Part shown: positions 49,701 to 61,700 of the stretch, one piece after another
Position numbering within the stretch: the stretch's first letter is position 1
Layout: the number at the start of each line of letters is the position of its first letter
Position numbers and translations under genes: made by a program
From: Setophaga petechia
Taxonomy: Eukaryota; Chordata; Aves; Passeriformes; Parulidae
Direction of reading: 5' to 3'
Assembly: GCA_024362935.1 (NCBI GenBank)
Contig: JANCRA010000003.1
Location: 41,105,291-41,169,290, forward strand
Length of the DNA: 64,000 nt
The notes under the pieces: generated by a model
Databases searched by the model: none
The model's input: the letters and a program-made list of their open reading frames with translations, nothing else
What the model was told of the DNA's origin: nothing

Positions 49701-52700
49701 TTGAATATACTTTAGAATATTTATACTAACTTCTATCAACTTACTTTTCATCATTTTAGCTGGAATTGAATGAGAAATATGCCAATCAGACTTGTGGACT
49801 TTGTGGTGACTTCAATGGCTTCCCCATATACAATGAGTTCATTTCAAACAGTAAGTGTTTTAAATTAAAAAAAAAAGATTTATGTGATCTCCAACAAGCT
49901 GACATCATCAGCATTCCTCTTTCCTTCCCATCCTGTCAAATGGTTTACCCATAAGATATGAGTCAATCTCTATTTAAAAATATGTAGTAGAGAGATCAGA
50001 TTATGTAAGTTAATGCTCTGAGTGTAAATGCAGTACTGGTGCTAACAACTGATTGCATATCTCTTGCTTGCCACAGTTGTAAACCATGCTGGTAAAAGTA
50101 ATCAGGTAACTCCATAAAAATGAGCAGATTTGCACTTATAAGATAATTAAGTATAGAAATATATTCAGTAAAACAAAAGGTAAATATATTTTGTAGACAG
50201 TACATTTCTAGTTTCACTTTTGTCTCACAATCAGTATATCCACATTTCCCTGTTGATTTGCATAATCTTTGTAAGATCTTATCTTTTTAACTATTCCCAG
50301 CTTGGACATTTTCTTAAACTTTGTCTTACAACAATCTCCATTGTCCTAATTCCCGTTTAGATTTTTTTTTCCTCTGTCCTGAATAGGCTCAATAGAATCT
50401 GAAAAGGGCTTGTTATTTTTCTGGGAAGAATCTTAGTGTGCATCTAGATGTAACAGGCTGATAATTGTTTTCCAATGTTTCCTTTTTCCAGGGTGCTGTA
50501 CAAAGTAAATTGAGGTAGTGATGTAGTGCTTCCTTTGGAAGGGGTGATGATCACATTTAAAGGCTTAAGGGAGCTAACTGTCTTGGCCAGTGTTGACCCC
50601 AATCCTTGAGAGAAATTTTTTTTTTTTTTCTCTCAAGCAAAGGCAATTGCTTTGAACAAAAACCTCTGATCTGCATTATTAAACTTCTTTTCTACAGATA
50701 TTAAGATGACAGCCTTGCAGTTTGGAAATCTGCAGAAAATGGATGGGCCAACAGAGCACTGTGAAGACTCCACTTCTCTCCCAACATATAACTGCTCTGA
50801 TAATCTTGTAAGGATCTTTGAATTATCCTTTTATTTTTCTTTCAAATTTATCTGTTTCCTTCTACAACTTTATATGGGTCAATAGGAAAAGTCCTCAGGC
50901 AACAACAACTTAAAGAGAGCTATAAGACTATGTTACATAATAATCACAAAAAATTACAATACCACCCCCCCCCAGCTTCTTTCTGTTTACTGAGACTTGT
51001 CTATTTTTTCCTCCAAAGGATGACATATGCGAGAAAACATTGACCAGCTCTGCATTTGCAGACTGTAATGACCTAGTTGATGTTAAAGACTACATTAAGG
51101 CTTGCCAAGATGACTTGTGCCGCTCTGAAGAATCTAAAAACAGCTCATGCATCTGTGACACCTTTGCTGAGTACTCCCGGCAGTGTGCTCATGCTGGTGG
51201 GCAGCCCCTGGACTGGAGAACCTCTAAACTATGCCGTGAGTATCACTAGAGACAGCCTTACTTCATGCTCAGTAACTCACCAACAAGCTCTCAAATAACG
51301 CTGAGGGTGCAGGAGGAATTAAAGCCAGTTCAAGATTGAATCCTTTAGAAAATTCTGATGTATAAGTTCAAGCATGAAGACTTCAGCAAAAGAGCTAAGG
51401 ATTTTTAGGCAAACTGAATTAAACACTACAAAAACACTAACATGGATACTCTAATGAGAGTCAAAGTGTAATTTAATGAACCAGTACAGTGAAGGAAGCA
51501 AATAAAGGAGAAACAAGAAAGAAGAATGAGGCATACATACTTGCTTGCTTGCTTCCTTGTATTCCTGATTCTTTTCCTTATGATGGCTATAGCATTCGTT
51601 GTTCTTAGTTAACTGATTGGATCCTCACAGATGTATGTCTGACTAATCACCTATTTATCTCCTCTTGCTTGATAGTGATGAATTTGCATTGATTAAACGT
51701 ATACTTATTATGGGGTAGCTGTCGATACTGTCACCAGCTCCAAAACAAAAGCCCATGAGGTGCTATTTGTCCTTCTGATGGTATCTCAAAATGCAAATAT
51801 ACTAAAGCTTTAGGAATTTAAGTCTTACATTTCGCTAGCAGTACAGATGTTCACAGGGAAGGGAGCCTTCAGTAAAAACAGACCTTGCTGGCTTTCTGAG
51901 GTTATTACCTTGCTGTCCACAAAAATCCAGTCATTGAGCCAGTTCAGCAACAGTGTCATGGAATGCACATCTCAGCTGTAAAATAGGGATTGAGGTGGTT
52001 AAACTTGCAAATTTTGAGAGCTATAGTTAATTGCAGTTTGGTGTGGGTTTGTTTTTTTTTTAATCTAGCTTTAAAACTTAAATGGATATAAGTGTATAGA
52101 GAACTAGAAATACTTTTGACTGAAAAAATAAAACTCTCTTCCTTTAAATTTCAGCCAAGAAGTGTCCTTACAACATGCAGTACCAGGAGTGCAACTCCCC
52201 CTGTACTGATACATGCACGAATCCTGAACGATCTCTGTTTTGTGAAGAACACTGTATTGATGGCTGTTTCTGCCCCCCAGGCAAGTCCTTAAATACTCAC
52301 ATCTCTGATCTCAAAGAACAAGAGCTTACCTGTAGGTTCCATGGGATGTAAGCCTCATATAGTTGTATTTTTCACACCTGCCAGTGACAAGCATTTGTCA
52401 TGTGTCAGCTGAGAAAAGATGTCTGAATTAATTGCCAATACATGTGCAATATGCAGAAAGCAGGATGAAAGAACAGCAAAGAGATCAAGGACCAATCTTT
52501 CAACCAGCCACCTATGCTGGTTGAAAGTCCCTCTTTCAGAGCAAGTGGAATTTAGGAATACAAAGGTTGAATCCTTCCCTCAGCAAACTGACAGTCCTGC
52601 TGTCCTTAGCATTGGTGTGTCCACTCACAACTGCAGGTCTCATGCTAAGAAAATATTTAGGATTTGTAACAAATAAAATGGTGTGTAGGAAATGGCTCTT

Positions 52701-55700
52701 TAATTGATCAAGATTTTGTCTTATTTTCTCTTTTTTTTTTAAATCTAGGGACTGTATTTGATGACATCAACAATTCTGGCTGTATTCCCCAGCAGGAGTG
52801 CTCCTGTATTTACAATGGCAAAACCTATGCTACAGGAGCTTCTTTTTCAGAACCATGCCAGACCTGGTAACCTTTGTTTCTTTTCTAACTCACCGTTTCC
52901 TCTCATATATTTAATGGGTTTAATAGTTTATTATGTGCAATCGCATCGTTGGTAATTGATATGTGTATTTAACTTATTGCTACATTTCCAAAGCACCCCT
53001 AAATATTATTTGTTTTATTTAGCAACAGCCACAACTAGCTTTGCACTCTATCTCATGGTGATCAAAGCAAGGATTTACAATGTTTAGATTTCTCACCAGT
53101 CAATTAAAATGCTTCCTCTTTGTTTATTTTGTTCAAACATTTGGAATTCTCCGAGGGGAATGAAGCTGCAGTCATTAATGTATTTGCAAATATTTATTCT
53201 CTCTGGAGAAAGCAAGGGATGACACAATACAAGCTCAATTTCTCAATTATTAATCCTGTACCAGTGCTCTACCACATCAGCTTTGAAAATAGACATAGTC
53301 TGCTTCAGGAGTAGATGTGGAGTTACCTTTTCTTATTTGTTAGTTTATGATACATTTGTGTTACCAAAAAAAAAACCCAAAACCACCCAGGAGATATTTT
53401 AACTTGGCATTGTGCTTTATGTTACCTGAAAAAATCCACAGAATTATTTATCCAAAACCTGTTTTGGAGAGTTCACCTGCCAAAGAAGAAAACAATTAGA
53501 TAAGCAAGGAGAATGGTTACCAGAGAAATTGATTTTAATATGTTGCATCACAAGTTCACCGTGTTTTTGAAACTCTGAAACCTGTGTGTCAAACCACAGC
53601 TGGAAGGGAAAAGCAATAGCAAAGTAGCTGCACCTAACAGCGCTGTATGTCCTCTGGTTCTGGATTCCACTGTTAATGATTTCACCTAACTTTATTCTTC
53701 CAGTACTTGTAATGGAGGCCAGTGGAGCTGCCAAGACAAGGCCTGCCCAGGAACGTGCTCTGTAGTGGGAGGTTCCCACATTTCCACCTATGATAAGAAG
53801 CACTATGATCACCACGGAGACTGCACCTACGTCCTCTCTAAGGTGGGACTCAGAGGATGCTTCTAGGTCATAAAGCCTCATAGGTTTATAGAAAGAAAAC
53901 ATGGTCTCTATCAACACTTATGAAACTTAGCGCTTCTCACATACAGACATTAAATTCCCTGCCACTTAGCCAGATGTTTGCTAAGATGCCATTTCACTGA
54001 TAATAATTAGATAATTATTAGGATGTCATGCAACTGTGTGTGGTGCTCACTGGAAAATTTCCGGTTCTGTGAGAGAATAATTGAAGAGCACTGTCTTTTT
54101 AAGAATTTGCCTAGTGTGCAACCTTCAGTACAACTAATCCAGATCTCTCACGGGGTTGCATAATTTTTGCCATGTTACTCTGTTATATGGTATTTGGCCA
54201 AATGGTAAAACACCAAAAATTACAGTAACTGTTCTTAAAAATAAAGATTATAAAACAGCCTTTTTTTCATTTTCATGGAGTTTAAATACAGAAAAACACC
54301 TCAAGTTAATTGATGCATTTCACTTAGCTTTTAAATGTTTTTAAACATTTAAAAATAACTCAAAAGAAATAGAAAATTTGGAAATTATTATAATTAAAAT
54401 ATTTAATTACAGACATGTGTAGGTGAAATGTTTTGATCTTTTAGGGGCTTTTTCTGTTTGTTGTTTGCTTTCCTTTTTTCCCATCTGCACTATTCTGTAA
54501 ATGGAAATCAAATGTTGTTTGTTACTGTTCACCTAAAACATTTTTTATCAGAAATTTTTGTCTAGCATTGATACCAGCTACAGAAAAATGAGAGTTACAA
54601 TAGAATTGAATAAAACATTAGAAGTTGTCATGAATAAAACTACCAAATATGAATATGGATCTCCATCTTGACATCCGTATGGATACAATCAATAAAATCC
54701 AGATTCTACATTTCTTGTTCCTAATAATTCAAACCAGGAAAAATTGAATCTTCGGCCAAAGCAGCTCTGGGATTTGTTACAGTCTATATCTTGTCCAGAA
54801 AAAGAAATACTTTTTCAGAATTGAGAGAAAATTTTATAGGGAAAACTTCGTGTAATTAGTATTCAGTGAAATAAGTTGACTTTTTTTTTTTTTCCAGGAC
54901 TGTAAAGATGAAAAATTTACCATTCTGGCAGAACTACGCAAGTGTGGCCTGACTGACACCGAGACCTGCCTAAAGTCAGTGACCCTCAACATGAATAAAG
55001 GACAAACTGTAAGAATGCAAAATAAGCACAATAGAAATATGGAGAGAAAAGAAACTAGGGCTTAATCAGTCAGGCAGCTGCATTTCTTTGTCAGATTTTC
55101 AGCATATGTATGAGGAGTAGATAATATTTTTAATCAAGTGAAAAGAAGTGGATTTCGTTATGTAAATCAGATCAGCCATAAATTTGGCTTTGTGGAATTT
55201 CATTAAGAAACATATTGTACTCACAAAGCAGAAAAAAGCTATTTTCTCTGCCTATTAGATGGGAAAAGACCGTAAGCTTCAAGGTTAGTAATTGTGATTA
55301 CAAAAGTTAGTGATGTAATTAATCACTAAGATGTGTTCAAAGAAAATAAGATGATGTAATCTCCTAAAAAGCCGAGAAAGTCTCTTTAAAAGTAGTTCTT
55401 TTCTGGTAGGGAAAACTAGTAAAGTGTACAAAGTAGAAATAAGGGGGAGGTGAAATCACAAAGATCTACCTTTTTATTGAATACTGGTTTAATTAATATC
55501 ACTGGGGTTCTCCTCATTATTCCTCTTTGGACTATAGTTATTTTTCACACATGGTAGGCATGCTAGAAGGCCAGCCTGGGCTACATCCAAAGCAGTGGCC
55601 AGCAGGGTGAGGAAGGGGATTCTTCCCCTCTACCTTGCTCTGGGAAGACTCCCCTAGAGTGCTGCATCCAGCTCTGGCATCCCCGAGCATAAGAAGAACA

Positions 55701-58700
55701 TGCACCTGTGGGAACAGGTCCAGGGGAGGCCACAGATGAGCACACAGGAGCACCTTTCCCATCAGGAAAGATTTGAGAGAGTTGGGGTTGTTCAGCCTGG
55801 AGAAGGGAAAGCTCTGGAGAGACTTTTAGTCCCTAAAATGAGAGGCTTTCTGTCCCTAAAATGGGCCTACAAGAAAGGTGGAGGGGGACTTTTACTAGGG
55901 CACAAGGTCATATGACAAGAAGGAACATCATCAAACTGAAAGAGGGCAGGTTTAGATTAGATATTGGGAAGAAATTCTTTACCATGAGGGTGGTGAAACA
56001 TTGGGACTGGTTGCGGAGAGAATCTGTGGATGTGCCATCCCTGTAAGTGTTCCAACCAGGTTGGATGGGGCTTTGAGCAACCTGGCCTACTGGAAGGTGT
56101 CCCACAGCAGGAGGGTTGGAGCTGGATGACCTTTAATAGTCACTCCCAGGCTAAACCATTCTATAATTCACAGAGTTGCCTTTTGTTCCCCTTCCTTATC
56201 AGATCGTGGAGGTCAAACCTGATGGTGGTGTGTTTGTGAACTCCATCTACACTCAGCTGCCCATGTCAGCAGGTAGTTTTTTTCCTCTAACAGTAAATTA
56301 CATTATTGCTTTTGAAGTAAAGAGGACTGTTTGGCATCATGCTGGACAAACACAGGCAAGGGTTCAAACAGCAGCAAAGAGAATTTACAGTCTTCTGATT
56401 TGATTACTCTCAGATTTACTTCCTTCTCACTGTACAAAAGTGAAGGCAGAACACATCTCTTTACCTCTTTTACCTCTTTTTTTGTTCCTATCCCTCTGCT
56501 CACACTTGCTTAGAAATAAATTTTATTTTTGTTTCAATAACTAAGGATTCCACGTGGTATCTCTGACCTCCAGATCTTTATTTCACTTCTGAATTTGCAA
56601 AAAAATGCAATAGAAATTAACAAAGAGCAGCATTGTGTTTTCAGCATTTGGCTTTGCACAGAAAGTGACAGTTTTGTTTCTCATATGTAGCTAATGTCAC
56701 CATGTTCAGACCTTCCTCATTCTTCATGATCATGGACACAAGCTTTGGCATCCAGGTTGAAGTGCAGTTCACACCCATGATGCAAGTGTTTGTGCGTCTG
56801 GATGCTTCTTTCAAAAACCAGACTTGTGGTGAGTGAATGAAACAAAGGACTCCTTGATCAATGTCTTTTTTCGTAGTCAGAGCAGTATAAACTTTTCACT
56901 GCTTTTCAACAGGTCTCTGTGGAAATTTCAATAACATCCAAACTGACGACTTCAAGGTCATAAGTGGAATAATTGAAGGAACAGCATCAGCATTTGCTAA
57001 TACATGGAAAACTCAGGCTTCATGCCCTAATATCCAGCAGAGTTTTGAGAATCCTTGTGCACTCAGCATCGATAATGGTGAGTGCTTCTTAAAACTTCTT
57101 CTGGTTTGTTTTTTTTCTTTTTGCTCATCTCTAAGGAAAACACATCTGTTGGAAAGAAAAGATTAAAAAATAAAGACTTAAAATATTTGATAAAAAACTA
57201 CTTCTGAAATCAGAAACAGATATTCAAAATGAATGTACTGAAGATAAGTAAGGATGTAAAAAAAGAGTGACAGAAGCATAAATGAAGCAAACTGCAAGGA
57301 TACTGAAAATAGAGTAGATGTCCAAGCTGACAGCTTGGTGTTAGAGAAGTAGATTACTGGAGCATCTTTGGAAACCTTTAATTCATCTCCTTCAGTAAGT
57401 CTACTTCTTTGGTTTTAGGAACCATGACCCACAGGCTGAGTGAAAAGAGAAAAAAAAAAAGATAGGAGAAGAAGAGATTTAATGGAATGTCAGAACTGTC
57501 TGCACAGGCCAGGGCAAGCATGGGTTTATGACTAATGAAGTACAAAGAGTAATGTGCATTTTTATTGTTTCTTCATTTCACAGAAAAATACGCTCAGCAT
57601 TGGTGTGGATTGCTCACTGACAGCACAGGACCTTTTGCTGCTTGTCACTATGCAGTGAATCCCGCAGTTTACCACACGGTACTTTGCCCTACTGCTTTTC
57701 CCTTTGGAAACAATAGAAATAGGGGCTGTTCCAGACGTGTCTTAGGCAATGCCTGTATCCCCATTGCTGTGCTGCATCTCCTTCTTTCAACGTGTTTCTG
57801 TTTGTGTTGTAACATTACTTTATTTCAGTTGTCAGTCTTGGCTTCAAGATCCTGACTTGTTTGCCGATGAAAAGGCAGCTGTTTACTCCCAGGTGGTTTT
57901 ACACATAAGCCAGATAGTGTATTTAAAGGCATGTCAAATGCTTGCTTGAGTATCAGTCAATTGTTACCTTATCAGCCTGGCATCTCATTAATAACTGCTT
58001 GGAACAGAATGCCCATTACTTAATTACCATCACTCTGCTAAGAACCTGTTGCAAACCACTCTTCTCACTAGGAGTTACCCAGGTGTTGACACTGCTGAAA
58101 TGGGATGTCTGGACTGCACCTTGTGAATAGAGCTTTGGATGCTATTGTGCAGCATATCCACCAAAAAGGTTCAGAGGACCGAGAAGCTGCAAAATGTATA
58201 ACAATATTTAAGACCACTATTTCCTAATTATAACTGCAGTAATTGACTCAATTTTCATTACCTGCATTTTCCCCTGTCAGGAACCTTAGACAAAGACTGG
58301 AAAGTGGTAAAGCTGTGTTACTGTTGTCTATGAGTGAGCATATCTGAAGAAAGATTAAGAAATAAGACTTGAAAGATAAAGTTCACTGGTTTTTTAAAGA
58401 CTGACAATATTACCAGTGCTGAGACCTTATTTTTCTCTCCATTCTTAGAACTGCATGTTTGACACATGTAACTGTGAAAATAGCGAGGACTGTCTGTGTG
58501 CAGCTCTGTCTGCCTATGTGAGAGCTTGTGCTGCAAAAGGAATCCAGCTGCAGGGATGGAGGACTGATGTCTGCAGTAAGTACTCTTCTTATTTCCTAAG
58601 AACACACATCAATAAAAATTGCTGATCAGAGATTATTTTCTACTCATTTCTAGACAAATCAGTAAGTGATGAGGAAGGGATTTTGTTAAGTGCACTCCTG

Positions 58701-61700
58701 GAAGTAATTCTCTGCTGTCCCCTTAGAATTAATCCATTGCTGGCAAGAGCAAATATGAATAGAAGGGAGATGTGGTTTGATTATGAAAGGGACTGTTTTT
58801 ATGGAAGTGCCTCCACCTGTTTCTGTGCAACTTAGAGTTTCACTACACTTTACAAGTATCACAAGTTGTTGCAGAGATAATATGTTGTATTAGAATAACA
58901 GTACTAGTAATACTGACCAGAACACCTGCAGATTCATGTCTTTGAAGCTGCATGCTGGGTTCTTGTCTCATTCCTCAAGAGGTTTAGGCATCTTGGCATT
59001 GAATGGCAGCTGCAAATGGAGGTTTCCTTCTGAACTTCCATTTGAAAAAAATCTTTTCTTCTTTGCATGCATTATTTACTCCACACATACAATAGCTTTT
59101 CAGATCAAACTCTGAAATTATTCAGAAATACATTTACATGAAATATGCAACATAAGCAGAGGTGTATTGTTTACATGTTATTTCTACTGCCTATGGTTTT
59201 TCTTTTTTCACATGAGAATTTACCGTCTGGAACTAACAATCTATTTTATTTTCCTCTCTCAAGCAAAGTACACCACCTCATGTCCCAAATCCCTGAGCTA
59301 CAGCTATACCATCTCTTCCTGTCAACCCACCTGCCGCTCTCTGAGTGAGCCTGATGTCACATGCAACATTAAGTTTGTCCCAGTTGATGGCTGCACCTGT
59401 GTAAATGGAACCTACATGGATGAGAGTGGCAAATGTGTGCCTGCTAATGAGTGCCCCTGCTACTACAAAGGATCTCCTATACCATTTGGAGAAGTGGTCC
59501 ACGAAAATGGGCGTGTATGGTAAGTAATCTTTTTTAAAACATTCAAATAACATGTATTTTCTCATTAAATCTGAAATGTGTAAGATGGTTTCACCCTGAA
59601 TTTCAAAAGAATGCTTTCTGTTCAATTTCTTCAAGTTTTTTAAACTTTATTTTCAAATTTACAAATGGTATATATTCCCCTGAGTTGCAGGATGAGGACA
59701 GAGGGCAGAGTGGAGCCCTACAATGAAAAGTGAAATGGTTAATGACCTGTCACACCATTTAAATATACACAGTTCTATGGGGCCAGATGGGGTCCACCCA
59801 AGGGTGCTGAGGGAGCTGGTGGAAGTGTTCACAGAGGCACTTTCAATCATTTGTCAGCAGTCTGGTTAACCTTGGAGATCCTGGTTGACTGGAGGTCAGC
59901 AAATGTGATGCCCATTTACAGGGTGGGCCAGAAGAAGGATCTGGTGAACTACAGCCCTGTCAGCCTGACCATGGTGCCAGGGAAGGACACAGAGTAGATT
60001 GTCTTGAGTGGCACATACAGGGCAAACAGGGGATTGGGCCCAGCCAGGATGGGTTTGGGAAAGGCAGCTGCTACTTAACCTACCTAATCTTCTTATATGA
60101 CAAGGTCACCTGCTTAGTGGATGAGGAAAGGCTGTGGATATTGTCTGCCTGGACTTTTGTAAAGCTTTTGACATTAGGGAAGTGATTGTCCCCCTGTATT
60201 TGGTCCTGGTGAGCTGTACCTCAAATCCTGTGTTCAGTTTTGAGTCTCTCACAACAAGAAAGGCATTTTGATGCTGGACTATGTTCAGAGAAGGACAGCA
60301 GACCAGGTCTGGAGCACAGGTATTGTGAAGAACAGCTGAAGGACCTGAGGTTGTTTAACCTGGAGAAAAGGAGGCTCAGCAAAGACACTCACACTCTCTA
60401 AAACTGCCTAAAAGAAGGTTGGGGTGAGGTGTGGGTCAGCCTCTACTCCCAAGTGACAGAATGGAAGGAAATGGCCTCAGGTTGTTTTGATTGGATGTTA
60501 AGAAAAATTTCAGTACAAAAATTGTTGTCAAGCACTGGAACATGTTGCCCAGGGAAGTGGTTGAGTCACTATCCCTGCAATTATTTAAAAGCCATGGAGA
60601 TATGGCCCTTAGGGACATAGTTTAGTGGTGGACTTGGCAGTGCTGGGTTAATGGTTGGACTTGAGGATCTCAAGGGTCTTTTCCATCCTGAAGGTTTCTT
60701 TGATTCTGTAATATTTCTAGATTGATAGGGCAATTGTACTTCGGTGCATTTTTTATTTAATTCCATAATCTTTCAAGTATAAAATTATAACAAGAGCAAC
60801 AAGAGGAGATCTTATGAGAGTGTAAGTAACGAGCAATGACATATATGCATTACAACCTATGAATTTTCCTGCTAAGCAACAATGGATATCATATGAAAGC
60901 AGCCTGTGTAGTGGTATTGAAAGAAATTCTTTCCCAAGACTGCAAAACAGGTTTTTAGAATTCCTTTGAAAGTTGTGAAACTTGACAAGGGATAAGTAGC
61001 TCTCAATCTCAATATTTGGTTTGAGAGGAGATAATAAAATAGATTTTTTTTCCCCTCTCTCCCAGCACTTGTGTCCAGGGAAGACTGAATTGCATTGGAG
61101 CACCAAATCCAACTTCAGGTAAAAATAATCTTTCTTTTATTTTTTTCGCTTTAGCAGGTCTTGCACAGAATAGTTCATAGAATTGATTCTTCTTAATGGA
61201 TTTTTAATAGAAGCATTTTTCATTTTTCACTTAGTCATAGTGCTACAGTTGTCATAAAAGCAGGAGTGAACTAGATTACTCATAAAACCTCTTTTTACAG
61301 AAAGACTTTTTATTCTGATATATTTTGTGGGGTTTTTTTGGGGGGGAATCCAGTACTCTGTAGTGAATCTAATTAGCAGGTTGAATAGGGGCAACAATCT
61401 CTGCTAACTGAAATAGGGAATTTCCAAAGAACTTATAGGTGGTTTAAATGGCTACAGCTGTGAAATAAACCCTGTACCACTTCTTCCCTTCCTCTAGTCT
61501 GTGAATCTCCCATGGTCTACTTTGACTGTAAAAACAACACGGCAGGAACAACTGGAGCAGAATGTCAAAAAAGTTGCCAGACTCTGGATATGCAGTGTGT
61601 AAGTATGTCACAGCCCAATGAAATGGTGCTTCCAGGTTTGTCTATGCTCTTGCTGCTGAAGTAATTATCTATTGGATCTACTCCGAACCTACAACACAGA

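Noticed and set aside
53444..53917. 157-codon antisense open frame
   Set aside because: It overlaps MUC5B exon 53704-53842 on the opposite strand and has no recognisable domain.
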